Assembly (NCBI RefSeq): GCF_026619435.1
Contig: NZ_JAOVZQ010000001.1
Location: 2,735,501-2,799,500 of the forward strand
DNA: 64,000 nucleotides
Origin: Hoeflea ulvae
GTDB taxonomy: Bacteria > Pseudomonadota > Alphaproteobacteria > Rhizobiales > Rhizobiaceae
Direction: 5' to 3'
In this document: one piece after another, positions 16,679 through 26,311 of the stretch
Layout of the letters: every line of letters begins with the position of its first letter
Numbering within the stretch: position 1 is the first letter of the stretch
Notes under the pieces: model-generated
What the model was told of the DNA's origin: nothing
Seen by the model: the letters and a program-made list of their open reading frames with translations, nothing else
The model's database searches: none
Program-made: the position numbers and the translations under genes

Positions 16679-17896
16679 ATGGATTTTGAAGCATTTTTCG
16701 AAGAAAAGCTGGGTGGCCTTCGGGAAGCAGGCAATTACCGGGTTTTTGCCGATATCGAGCGTCATTCCGGTGAATTTCCGCGGGCCACGCGCTATCGCGC
16801 CGACGGATCGACACAGGATGTGACGGTCTGGTGTTCCAATGATTATCTCGGCATGGGCCAGAATCAGTTGGTCACCGGCGCAATGCAGGAAGCCATTGCG
16901 CGCTGTGGCGCGGGCGCCGGCGGCACGCGCAACATCTCCGGCACCAATCATTACCACGTGCTTCTCGAAAACGAGCTTGCCGATCTGCATGGCAAGGAAG
17001 ACGCGTTGATCTTCACCTCGGGCTACGTGTCCAACTGGGCAGCGCTTGGCACCCTTGCCGGCAAGATCCCCGGCATCATCGTCTATTCCGATGCGCTCAA
17101 TCACGCCTCGATGATTGAGGGCATTCGCCACTCGCGCTGCGAAAAGCGGGTCTTCAAGCACAATGATCCCGAAGATCTGCGCCGCTTGATGGCGCTCGAT
17201 GATCCGGCGGCCCCAAAACTGGTCGCATTTGAAAGCGTCTATTCGATGGATGGCGATATTGCGCCGATTGCAGCGCTTTGCGACGTCGCCGATGAATTCG
17301 GCGCCATGACCTATCTCGACGAGGTCCATGCCGTCGGCATGTACGGACCACGCGGCGGCGGCATTGCCGAGCGCGAGGGCATCATGGATCGCCTCACGGT
17401 GATCGAGGGCACGCTGGGCAAGGCATTCGGCGTCATGGGTGGCTACATCACCGGAACCCGCGCCCTGTGCGACTTCATCCGCAGCTTCGCCTCGGGCTTC
17501 ATCTTCACCACCGCGCTGCCGCCGTCACTCGCCGCCGGTGCGGCAGCCTCGATCCGCCACCTCAAGGCAAGCCAGCTTGAGCGCCGCCGGCATCAGGACA
17601 CAGTCGCCAAGGTGCGCAAGGCACTGGATGTGCACGGCATTCCGCACATGCCCAATCCCAGCCACATCGTTCCGGTGCTGGTCGGCAATGCATCGAAATG
17701 CAAGTGGATTTCCGACGTGCTGATGGACCAGCACGGGATCTATGTGCAGCCGATCAATTATCCGACCGTGCCGGTCAAGACCGAGCGCCTGCGGATTACG
17801 CCGACGCCGATGCATACCGACGCCGACATCCGGCATCTGGCCGGTGCGCTCAGCGAGTTGTGGTCGCAATGCGCTCTGGCGCGGGCCGTCGCCTGA
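16679..17896 (+). CDS. hemA: 5-aminolevulinate synthase
   Basis: 405 residues. It condenses glycine and succinyl-CoA to 5-aminolevulinate, the first step of heme (and any bacteriochlorophyll) synthesis by the C4 route used by alphaproteobacteria. Clear motifs are [10 protein letters not shown] (about 44-53), [17 protein letters not shown] (about 80-96), [12 protein letters not shown] and the PLP lysine K248 in [12 protein letters not shown], the same number as the active lysine of the Rhodobacter enzyme. ATG 16679 is chosen because it gives the family N-terminus [15 protein letters not shown] lies 9 bases upstream. A strong terminator follows. Confidence 0.97.
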   Translation: MDFEAFFEEKLGGLREAGNYRVFADIERHSGEFPRATRYRADGSTQDVTVWCSNDYLGMGQNQLVTGAMQEAIARCGAGAGGTRNISGTNHYHVLLENELADLHGKEDALIFTSGYVSNWAALGTLAGKIPGIIVYSDALNHASMIEGIRHSRCEKRVFKHNDPEDLRRLMALDDPAAPKLVAFESVYSMDGDIAPIAALCDVADEFGAMTYLDEVHAVGMYGPRGGGIAEREGIMDRLTVIEGTLGKAFGVMGGYITGTRALCDFIRSFASGFIFTTALPPSLAAGAAASIRHLKASQLERRRHQDTVAKVRKALDVHGIPHMPNPSHIVPVLVGNASKCKWISDVLMDQHGIYVQPINYPTVPVKTERLRITPTPMHTDADIRHLAGALSELWSQCALARAVA

Positions 17897-17921
17897 TCCC
17901 GGACACGTGATTTCAAATGAA

Positions 17922-17964
17922 AAAGACCCTGATCTGGACAGCCGGATCAGGGTCTTTGCTTTTT
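17922..17964. terminator. Bidirectional terminator between hemA and the ArsR-family gene
   Basis: A perfect 13-bp stem (17922-17934 with 17945-17957) with a 10-base loop, flanked by A residues on the left and gcttttt on the right. It can end both the hemA transcript and the convergent regulator transcript. Confidence 0.9.
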
Positions 17965-18008
17965 GTGAACTGCTCTCTTTCAAGACCTCATGTGAGACCT
18001 GACGCGCT

Positions 18009-18380
18009 CTAACCGGCCTTTTTCTCGGTGGTCTCGGCGTCATCGCGCACCGGCGCGCAAAACAGCGTGTAGAGCGTCCCGATCACCGAGGAAACCTCGT
18101 GATTGAGGATCGAATAATAGATCATGCGTCCTTCGCGCCGGGTGTTGACCAGACCGTCGAGACGCAGCCGCGCCAATTGCTGCGACACCGCCGCCTGCGG
18201 CATGGCCAGGATCTCTTCGAGTTCCGAGACGGATTTTTCGCCTTCGGCCAGAATGCACAGGATCATCAACCGGGTTTCATGGCTCAGCGATTTGAGCAGG
18301 TCGCTCGCCTTGCGGGCCTGGACCATCAGCACACTGAGTTCTTCCGGCGCCATTCCGGTCTTGATATGGGGTAGTGTCAT
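18009..18380 (-). CDS. ArsR-family repressor of the BigR/SqrR persulfide-sensing type
   Basis: 123 residues, winged helix-turn-helix. LLKSLSHETRLMILC (about 28-42) starts the DNA-binding core, VSELEEILAMPQAAVSQQLA (about 51-70) is the recognition part and the wing is RREGRMIYYSI. Two cysteines, C42 and C108 (LYTLFCAP), fall where BigR and SqrR form a polysulfide or disulfide link that releases DNA; no metal-site motif of the ArsR or SmtB kind is seen. BigR-type proteins usually repress sulfide-detoxifying genes (blh/persulfide dioxygenase, sqr). None is adjacent here, so the targets must lie elsewhere or the gene controls only itself. Confidence 0.85.
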   Translation of the reverse strand: MTLPHIKTGMAPEELSVLMVQARKASDLLKSLSHETRLMILCILAEGEKSVSELEEILAMPQAAVSQQLARLRLDGLVNTRREGRMIYYSILNHEVSSVIGTLYTLFCAPVRDDAETTEKKAG

Positions 18381-18399
18381 TTGTTTTACTCGATGACCA

Positions 18400-18435
18400 T
18401 TGTTTCTTAGATGGTAGCGGGAACATCAGAAACAA
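18400..18435. promoter_or_regulatory. Long imperfect palindrome upstream of the BigR-like gene
   Basis: TTGTTTCT (18400-18407) and AGAAACAA (18428-18435) are perfect inverted repeats, with a further GATG/CATC pairing inside. The element begins 20 bases upstream of the regulator's start codon, where an autoregulatory operator is expected. Binding is inferred from position and symmetry only. The rest of the gap to the alpha-2-macroglobulin gene (18436-18753) shows no gene that I can support. Confidence 0.45.
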
Positions 18436-18753
18436 GGACTGTTCCGCGACCATTAAAAGGCCCCGCCGACAGCTGCGTCAGGACGATTCGCAACAGGTTA
18501 GGGATCAGTGTTGCTGGCAAACCTACCTGATTTTTGTCAGGCCCCGCAATATGCCGGGCCATTTTTCTGACCGCCGGGTCCTTTGTTCCTGCTGTCCGGG
18601 CGCTCCCGAGCCGAAATTTCTTGCCCATGGCCGCACTCCGGCCCTAGTCTGCGGGTGAAATTCAGTCACCTGCAAGTCCGTGCCACCCAGAAGCGCGACC
18701 AGGACCGGGACGAATTGACATTGCCCGCCAGCTTGCGGGCCGGGGAGGTCTTC

Positions 18754-21700
18754 ATGTCTGCCATCCATCGCATTGTGCCGCTGATCATCGCCTTGCTGCT
18801 GCCGGTGCCGGCAATGGCGCAGGAAGGCTCCCGCCGTATCGAAACCACTCCGAATGCCGATTATTTCGGCTTCGACCTGCGCACAGTGCAGGGCATTGTG
18901 CTCAAGGAATGCGAGACCATCTGCCTGGGCGACAGCCAGTGCAAGGCCTTCACCTATAACGTCAATGCCGGCTGGTGCTTCCTCAAATCCGATTATGACA
19001 CGCTCAATCCCTTCACCGGTGCCGTGGCGGGCCGGGTTGTCAGCGATGCGGCCGAGCCCGACCTGGGTGCCGCCCCCGATCTGGCTTTCGTGCCTGCGTC
19101 GCTGCTTGATGCCGCGCGGACATACCGGGAGCGGATTATTGCGCGCGACGGCGCCTCCCGACGGGACCCGGTCACGCTGCTGCGCCTTGCCGAAGCCTCC
19201 ATTGCTGCCGGCGACATGGAGGGCGCGGTGCGCAATTATGCCGTCGCCGTGGCGGCCGATCCGGAGCGAAGCCCGGCATGGACCGAGCTTTCGCGTGCAG
19301 CCTCTTCCTATGCGCCGCAGGATGCGCAGCTGACCCGGAGCCTGCGCTCGGTCGCGGTATCTGCAGCAATCAATGGCTACTGGACATCGAGGACCGTTTC
19401 GACGCGCGCCGATGCCCTGGCCGCACTGGGGGAAGCGCTCGAGGGTGTGCAGAACTGGCGGCCGGCGATCTCGGCCTACCTGGCCAGCCTTGAGCTGCGC
19501 GAAGTGCCCGCCTTGCGCAGCACCTATGCGGATTTGCGCAACCGGTACGGATTCCGGGTGGTGGACAACACCGTCGACGCCGACAGCGAGACGCCGCGGG
19601 TTTGCGTCCAGTTCTCGGAGAACCTGGTAAAAGGCGAGGATTACTCGCGGTTTGTCGCCCTCAACGGCGCCAGCGACATCGCCATTGAAACCGATGACCG
19701 GCAGATCTGTGTCAACGGGCTTGAGCACGGCCAGCGCTACCGGCTGGTCCTGCGCCAGGGGCTGCCCTCGGCGGTGGACGAGGTCCTGGAGGCGCCGGTG
19801 GAATTGTCACTCTATGTGCGCGACCGTGCGCCTGCTGCCCGGTTCACCGGCTCGAACTTTGTGCTGCCGGCCAAATCGCGGCTGGGCATTCCGCTTGTCA
19901 CCATCAATGCGCCGTCTGCCGATCTGAAACTGTTTCGCGTCGGCGACCGGGCGCTGTCGCGCATCATCAGCAGCTCGGATTTTCTCAACCAGCTGGACAG
20001 CTACTCGATCGACAATATTTTGCAGGATGTCGGTTCCGCGGTCTGGGAAGGCGCTGTCGATGTTGACAGCGTGCCCAATCGCGAAGTCATCACCAGCATC
20101 CCGGTCGACACCTTGCTGTCCGAGCGCGAGCCGGGTGTCTATGTGCTGACCGCTGTGCCGCTGGGCGACAAGAGCGAGAACTGGGATGCCCGCGCCACCC
20201 AGTGGTTTGTCATTTCCGATATCGGGGTGACGACCTTTGCAGGCGACGACGGACTGTCGGTGTTCCTGCGGTCGCTGGATTCGGCCGAACCGCTGGGCGA
20301 GGTCAAGCTGACGCTGCTTGCCCGTAACAACGAGGTGCTGGGCGAGGCTGTCACCGATGCCGATGGCCGCGCCACTTTCCAGCCCGGCCTGATCCGCGGT
20401 CAATCCGGCCTGGCGCCGGCTGCCCTTCTGGCCAAGGGACCGGACGGCGATTTCGTCTTTCTCGATCTGACCCGGGGCGGTTTTGATCTTTCCGACCGCG
20501 GCGTGGCCGGACGGGCTTCGCCCGGTGGCGTCGATGTCATGGCCTGGACCGAACGCGGCATCTACCGTGCCGGCGAGACCGTTCATCTGGCAGCCCTGGC
20601 CGGGGATGGCACGACCGAGGCGCTGGCGGACCTGCCGCTGACCATCATCGTGCAACGGCCCGATGGGGTCGAGGATCGCCGGGTGATCTCCGATGGCGCA
20701 GCCCTTGGCGGCCATGCGGTGGCAATCGATCTTCCCGACAATGCCATGCAGGGCGGCTGGCGGGCCGCCTTGCACACCGACCCGAAGCGTCCGGCGATTG
20801 CCGAAGTGTCGTTTCTGGTCGAGGATTTTCAGCCTGACCGGATCGAGATCGAACTTGATGCGGGCGACGCTGTCGTGAGCCCGGAGGCTCCTGCCGAAAT
20901 TGCCGTCACCGGCCGTTACCTCTACGGCGCGCCGGCAGGCGGTTTGGCCACGTCAGGCGAGATCGTGCTGAGCCGTACCCGCACGCTTGCGGCCTATCCG
21001 GGCTATGAGTTCGGGCTTGCAGACGAGGAATTCGAAAATTCGCGCATTCAACTCGACACGCTGTCGCCGCTTGATGAGGCGGGCAAGGCACTTGTCGACA
21101 TCGATCTGGGGCAATTGCCGGTCACAACGCAGTTTTTGAAGGCAGATGTGACCATCCGCGCGGCTGAAGGCGGTGGCCGGGCTGTGGAACGCACAGTCGA
21201 ACTCAAGGTTGCGAGCGACGGCCCGCGGATCGGCATCAATCCGCAATTTGATGACGGACAGGTGGCGGAAAACAGCGAGGCGGCCTTCCGGCTGATCGCC
21301 ATTGACGCCGAAGGCGGGCGCATTGCCATGCCCGGCGCGACATGGTCGCTCGTCCGCATCGAGCGGAATTACCAGTGGTACCGTCAGGGCAATTCGTGGA
21401 ACTACGAAGTGGTGGATTTCACCACCGAAGTCGCCGATGGCACCATCGACATTGCGGCGGATGCCGCGGCGAGCGTTGCTGCCAATGTCGACTGGGGCCG
21501 CTACCGGCTCGACGTCGCCAGCGCGGAAGGCACCGAAGCCAGCGTGTTGTTTGATGCCGGTTGGCATGTCGAAGCCAAGTCCACCGAAACACCCGACGGC
21601 CTCGAGATTGCACTCGACAAGGACCGCTACAGCGTTGGCGAAACCGCCCAATTGCGGATTTCACCGCGCTTTGCCGGCCAGGCATTGGTCACTGTCGGCT

Positions 21701-24207
21701 CGGAACGGCTGATTGCGACAGTTACCGCAACTGTGGGCGAAGATGGCGCCACCATCGCTTTGCCGGTCACCGAGGACTGGGGCGCGGGCGCCTATGTGAC
21801 CGCGACACTCTACCGGCCCGGCGACGCAGAATCGCGCCTGCCGATGCGCGCCATCGGGGTCAAATGGCTCAGTGTCGATCCGGCGGACCGGCAACTGGCG
21901 GTCTCCCTGGACCTGCCGGAACAGACCAAACCGCGCACGCCATTCACGGTTCCGGTCACGCTCGCCGGTCTTCAGGCCGGTGACACGGCTTTTGTCACGG
22001 TCTCGGCCGTCGATGTCGGCATTTTGAATCTGACCCGGCATCAGGTTGCCGACCCAGAAGACTGGTATTTTGGCCAGCGCGCGCTGGGACTCGAGATCCG
22101 CGACCTCTATGGCCGCCTGATCGACGGCTCCGCCGGCGTGACCGGCCGCATCCGCTCGGGCGGTGACGGACCGATGATGCGTTCGGAAGGCAGTCCGTCG
22201 CGCGAAAAGCTGGTGGCGTTCTTCGAAGGACCGGTCGAGGTCGACGCCGATGGCAATGCCAGCGTGACATTCGACATGCCGCAATTCAACGGCACCGTGC
22301 GGGTCAATGTGGTGGCCTGGAGCAGCCGTGGCGTCGGGCATGCCACCAGGGACGTGATTGTCCGCGATCCGGTGGTCATCACCGCCAGCCTGCCGCAGTT
22401 CCTGGCGCCGGGTGACCGGTCGCAGATCTTGGTCGAACTGGCCAACACCGACGGTCCTGCCGGCAATTACGGGCTCGAGCTGTTCACGACTTCCGGACGG
22501 GTCAGCAGTGGCGATGGAATGCGTCAGACTTTCACACTGGAAAGCGGCGCCCGCAGCAGCCTGATCATGCCGCTCGACGGGCTGGCAAGCGGATCGGACA
22601 CCATCACGATTGCGCTGAACGGACCCGACGGGTTGTCGCTTGACCGCGAAGAGATCGTTCTGGTCCGGCCGGCGGCCATGCCGTTGACCACCAAACGGGT
22701 GATCAGCCTTGCCGGCAATGGCGGAACGCTGCGGATCGATGGCGAATTGCTGGCCGACAGTCTGCTCGACGGCGCTTCCGTGACCGTTGGCGTCACCCGC
22801 AACGCAGCCTTCGACGTGGCGTCGCTGTTGATGGCGCTTGACCGCTATCCCTATGGCTGCGCCGAGCAGACCACCAGCCGGGCCTTGCCGCTGTTGTATC
22901 TGAGCGATCTTGGCGGAATTGGCGGCGGTGACGATGCCGATGCCATCCGCAAGCGGATTGACGGCGCGATCACCCGGCTTGTGGCCTATCAGTCGGCCTC
23001 GGGCAGTTTCGGTCTCTGGGGGCCGGGCTCGGGCGATCTGTGGCTTGACGCCTATGTCACCGACTTCCTGACCCGCGCCACCGAGAAGGGCTTTTCGGTT
23101 CCGCCGGTGGCGAGCCGTCTGGCACTCGACAATCTGCAAAACACGCTGGCCTACACCACCAATGTCGGCGCAGACGGCAGTTCCATTGCCTATGCGCTCT
23201 ATGTGCTGGCGCGCAACCGCAAGGCCGCCGTCACCGATCTGCGCTATTACTCCGATGCCCAGATCGATGAATTCGCCCAGCCGCTGGCCCGCGCCCAGAT
23301 CGGCGCTGCGCTGTCGCTCTATGGCGATCCGCAGCGCGCAGAGCAAAGCTTCCGCTCGGCCTTTGCCCATGCCCGGTCGACGGCCACCCTGGTCGGCGGA
23401 CGCAATGATTATGGCTCGGCGCTGCGTGACGGTGCGGCGATGCTGGCGCTGGCGGCGGAATCCACACCCACGCCGGGCGTGGTGCCGGAGCTGATCCGCT
23501 TTGTCAGCGATGCCAAATCGGTGCGGACATCGACCTCCACCCAGGAAGACGCCTGGATGGTTCTGGCGGCCCGCGCCATTGCCGAAGGCAACCGGTCGAT
23601 ATCGGTCAATGTCAACGGCCGGGTTTACGCCGGCGCCTATGAGAGCCGGATGAGCGGCGAGGAGATCGGCGCCAATCCCCTGACCATTGTCAATCAGGGG
23701 CCTGATCCGGTCGATGCGGTGGTGACCACCATCGCGGCCCCGGCACAGCCCTTAAGCGCCGGAGGCAACGGCTTTTCGATCAACCGCAGCTATTACACGC
23801 TGGACGGCCAACCGGCGACGATCTCCTCGGTCAGTCAGAACCAGCGCTTCCTGGTGGTGCTGCAGATGCGCGAGATAAATGCCTGGCCATCACGGGTGAT
23901 CGTCACCGATCTGCTGCCGGCCGGATTTGCCATCGACAATCCGCGTCTTGTCGGCAGCGCCGAGCTCGGCAACTTCCCCTGGCTGGGTGAGACATCGGCA
24001 AGCCATGCGGAATTCCGCACCGACCGTTTCATGGCAGCCTTCGACCGGACCGGATCTTCCGACCGTGACTTTACCGCAGCTTACGTGGTGCGGGCCACAA
24101 CGCCCGGCATCTATGCGCAGCCGGCAGCGGTGGTCGAGGACATGTACCGTCCCGAGCTGGCCGCCCGCACCGCCACCGGCATTCTGGAGGTGCTTGGTCA
24201 GCCATGA
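18754..24207 (+). CDS. Bacterial alpha-2-macroglobulin with N-terminal PAN/apple-like region
   Basis: 1817 residues. A signal peptide (cleavage near AMAQ/EG, about residue 22) is not followed by a lipobox Cys, so the protein is predicted free in the periplasm. Residues 25-110 contain a Cys-rich PAN/apple-like segment (CETICLGDSQCKAFTYN ... WCFLKS). A long series of macroglobulin beta-domains follows (about 240-1300). The thioester motif GCAEQ is present with Cys1369, then an alpha/alpha toroid and a C-terminal domain. Such proteins trap invading proteases by covalent coupling and are paired with PBP1C, which repairs peptidoglycan; that partner starts on this gene's stop codon (ATGA overlap). 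GGGGAGG lies 5 bases before ATG 18754; the open frame upstream lacks a signal peptide. Confidence 0.93.
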   Translation: MSAIHRIVPLIIALLLPVPAMAQEGSRRIETTPNADYFGFDLRTVQGIVLKECETICLGDSQCKAFTYNVNAGWCFLKSDYDTLNPFTGAVAGRVVSDAAEPDLGAAPDLAFVPASLLDAARTYRERIIARDGASRRDPVTLLRLAEASIAAGDMEGAVRNYAVAVAADPERSPAWTELSRAASSYAPQDAQLTRSLRSVAVSAAINGYWTSRTVSTRADALAALGEALEGVQNWRPAISAYLASLELREVPALRSTYADLRNRYGFRVVDNTVDADSETPRVCVQFSENLVKGEDYSRFVALNGASDIAIETDDRQICVNGLEHGQRYRLVLRQGLPSAVDEVLEAPVELSLYVRDRAPAARFTGSNFVLPAKSRLGIPLVTINAPSADLKLFRVGDRALSRIISSSDFLNQLDSYSIDNILQDVGSAVWEGAVDVDSVPNREVITSIPVDTLLSEREPGVYVLTAVPLGDKSENWDARATQWFVISDIGVTTFAGDDGLSVFLRSLDSAEPLGEVKLTLLARNNEVLGEAVTDADGRATFQPGLIRGQSGLAPAALLAKGPDGDFVFLDLTRGGFDLSDRGVAGRASPGGVDVMAWTERGIYRAGETVHLAALAGDGTTEALADLPLTIIVQRPDGVEDRRVISDGAALGGHAVAIDLPDNAMQGGWRAALHTDPKRPAIAEVSFLVEDFQPDRIEIELDAGDAVVSPEAPAEIAVTGRYLYGAPAGGLATSGEIVLSRTRTLAAYPGYEFGLADEEFENSRIQLDTLSPLDEAGKALVDIDLGQLPVTTQFLKADVTIRAAEGGGRAVERTVELKVASDGPRIGINPQFDDGQVAENSEAAFRLIAIDAEGGRIAMPGATWSLVRIERNYQWYRQGNSWNYEVVDFTTEVADGTIDIAADAAASVAANVDWGRYRLDVASAEGTEASVLFDAGWHVEAKSTETPDGLEIALDKDRYSVGETAQLRISPRFAGQALVTVGSERLIATVTATVGEDGATIALPVTEDWGAGAYVTATLYRPGDAESRLPMRAIGVKWLSVDPADRQLAVSLDLPEQTKPRTPFTVPVTLAGLQAGDTAFVTVSAVDVGILNLTRHQVADPEDWYFGQRALGLEIRDLYGRLIDGSAGVTGRIRSGGDGPMMRSEGSPSREKLVAFFEGPVEVDADGNASVTFDMPQFNGTVRVNVVAWSSRGVGHATRDVIVRDPVVITASLPQFLAPGDRSQILVELANTDGPAGNYGLELFTTSGRVSSGDGMRQTFTLESGARSSLIMPLDGLASGSDTITIALNGPDGLSLDREEIVLVRPAAMPLTTKRVISLAGNGGTLRIDGELLADSLLDGASVTVGVTRNAAFDVASLLMALDRYPYGCAEQTTSRALPLLYLSDLGGIGGGDDADAIRKRIDGAITRLVAYQSASGSFGLWGPGSGDLWLDAYVTDFLTRATEKGFSVPPVASRLALDNLQNTLAYTTNVGADGSSIAYALYVLARNRKAAVTDLRYYSDAQIDEFAQPLARAQIGAALSLYGDPQRAEQSFRSAFAHARSTATLVGGRNDYGSALRDGAAMLALAAESTPTPGVVPELIRFVSDAKSVRTSTSTQEDAWMVLAARAIAEGNRSISVNVNGRVYAGAYESRMSGEEIGANPLTIVNQGPDPVDAVVTTIAAPAQPLSAGGNGFSINRSYYTLDGQPATISSVSQNQRFLVVLQMREINAWPSRVIVTDLLPAGFAIDNPRLVGSAELGNFPWLGETSASHAEFRTDRFMAAFDRTGSSDRDFTAAYVVRATTPGIYAQPAAVVEDMYRPELAARTATGILEVLGQP

Positions 24208-26311
24208 GCAGGTTGCGCCGCCTCGGCCCCTGGCGGCTCGTCGCAGCCGCTGGCCTGACCTTGGCCGTGGTCAGCGGATTGACGCTGTTTGCCCTTGACC
24301 AGGCTGACCACGCCTATCCGCCGCCGCTCGAGGTTGCCGGGCAATTGTCGCGCGAGGTGCTCGACCGCGACGAGGATCTGCTGCGCGCCTATACCTCGGA
24401 CAACGGCATCTGGCGCCTGCCGGTGGCGCTCGATCAGGTCGATCCCGACTATATCAGAATGCTGATTGCCTATGAGGATCGCCGCTTCCGCAGCCATCGG
24501 GGCGTCGATCCGGTGGCGCTGGGGCGCGCCGCGCTGCAATTGGTCAGCAATGGCCGCATTGTTTCGGGCGGCTCGACCATCACCATGCAACTGGCGCGGC
24601 TGATCGAGCCGCGGGCCGAGCGCTCGCTTCAGGCCAAGCTCAGGCAGATGGTCCGGGCGCTGCAGATCGAGCGGCGGATGAGCAAGGACGAGATCCTCGC
24701 TCTCTATCTGACGCTGGCGCCCTATGGCGGCAACCTCGAAGGCGTGCGGGCTGCAAGCCTCGCCTGGTTCGGCCGCGAGCCGAAAAACTCACTCTGGCGC
24801 AATCGGCGCTGCTCGTGGCGCTGCCGCAGTCGCCCGAATCGCGGCGGCCGGACCGGCAGCACGAGCAGGCAAGGCTGGCGCGCGACCGGGTGCTCGCCCG
24901 CATGCGCCATGCGGGCCTGATTCCCGCCAGTGAAATCGACCGGGCGTCAGCGGCAATGGTCCCGTCACGACGGCTGGCGATGCCGGATCTGGCAGCGCAC
25001 ACCGCCGATCTGGCTCTGCGCACACAACCCGATGCGCGCATGATCCGGCTCACCCTCGATGCAGGCATCCAGAGCCGGCTCGAGCAATTGGCAACAGAAT
25101 CGGCGGCCCGGCTTGGGCCAAAGCAGTCGCTGGCCATGGTGCTGGCTGACGGCAGAACCGGCGAGGTGCTGGCCTCGATCGGATCGACCGGCCATCTTGA
25201 TGCGGCTCGATCCGGCGGCATCGACATGACCCGCGCGGTCAGATCTCCCGGATCCACGCTCAAGCCCTTCATCTATGGCCTTGCCTTCGAGGATGCGATG
25301 ATTGCGCCCGAAACCATGATCGACGACACGCCGGCGGATTTTGCCGGCTATCGGCCGCGCAATTTCGACCGCGACTATATGGGCGAGGTCAGTATCCGCC
25401 AGGCGCTGCAGTTCTCGCTCAACGTGCCGGCGGTGCGGCTTCTCGAGGCTGTCGGACCGCAACGGCTGCTGGCGAGGTTCAGGCGCGGCGGCACCGAGCT
25501 GCAATTGCCGCCCGGTGGCGCGCCGGGGCTGGCGATCGGTCTTGGTGGGGCAGGGGTGAGCCTGCGTGATCTGGTTCAGCTTTACACGGCCTTCGTCAAC
25601 AACGGCACTGCGCGGCTGTTGCGTGACGGCTCCGAAATCGCGCTCGAGACCGCGTTCGAGCATCCGGTGATCGAGCCGCAGGCTGCCTGGCGCGTCTCCG
25701 ACATATTGGCGGGAGTAGCAGCCCCGCAGGGCGCGCCGCGCATCGCCATCGCCTACAAGACCGGCACCTCCTACGGCTATCGTGACGCCTGGGCGGTGGG
25801 ATATGACGGCCGCTACGTGCTCGGCGTCTGGGTCGGGCGCGCCGATGCGTCACCGGTTCCCGGCCTGTCGGGCATAGCCAGTGCTGCGCCGCTGCTGTTC
25901 GAGGCCTTTGCCCGCAGCGGGCGTGATCCGGTCCGGTTCCCCGCCGCCCCTGCCGGATTGATCGCCCGGACCCATGCCGAATTGCCGTTTGCGCTGAAAA
26001 AATACAAGGCGCGGGATCAGGCTGTCAGCTCGGTTGCTGACGGATCGCTGCCGCCGCGCATCGTCTATCCGCCGCAGGGTGCGCGTGTGGCGCTGGGATC
26101 GACCAGTGCCGGTGCCATGAGACCCCTGGTGATCAAGCTGCAGGGCGGCGCGGCCCCCTACAGGTTGATTGCCAATGGCGCGCCCCTGCCGAAGCCGACG
26201 CGCCGGCGCGTGCTTAACTGGTTGCCCGACAGCGCCGGCGCCTCGACACTGACGGTGATGGATGCCGAGGGACGCGCCGCCAGCGTCAGCGTGTTCATTG
26301 ATCCGCAGTGA
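24204..26311 (+). pseudogene. pbpC: Penicillin-binding protein 1C with a single-base frameshift
   Basis: The first frame (24204-24787) encodes a signal anchor and a glycosyltransferase-51 domain (IAYEDRRFRSHRGVDP, GGSTITMQLARL, ALYLTLAPYGGNLEG). After WFGREPK the frame is lost at a run of five A (24783-24787). One added A would continue into LTLAQSALLVALPQSPE, the expected family sequence, and on through an intact transpeptidase (SPGSTLKPF, SLNVPAV, KTGTSYGYRD) and a C-terminal BiPBP_C domain. Corrected length is 702 residues. PBP1C is the usual partner of alpha-2-macroglobulin. The break is either a recent mutation, a sequence error in a homopolymer, or, less likely, ribosomal -1 slippage on GAAAAAC. 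The 3' end overlaps the convergent LysR gene by 17 bases. Confidence 0.85.

Noticed and set aside
18374-18658. Short rightward open frame in the gap before alpha-2-macroglobulin
   Set aside because: No ribosome binding site, no family character, and it overlaps the likely regulator operator.
21661-23370. 569-codon open frame antisense to the alpha-2-macroglobulin gene
   Set aside because: Overlaps conserved macroglobulin sequence including the thioester; composition is a shadow pattern.
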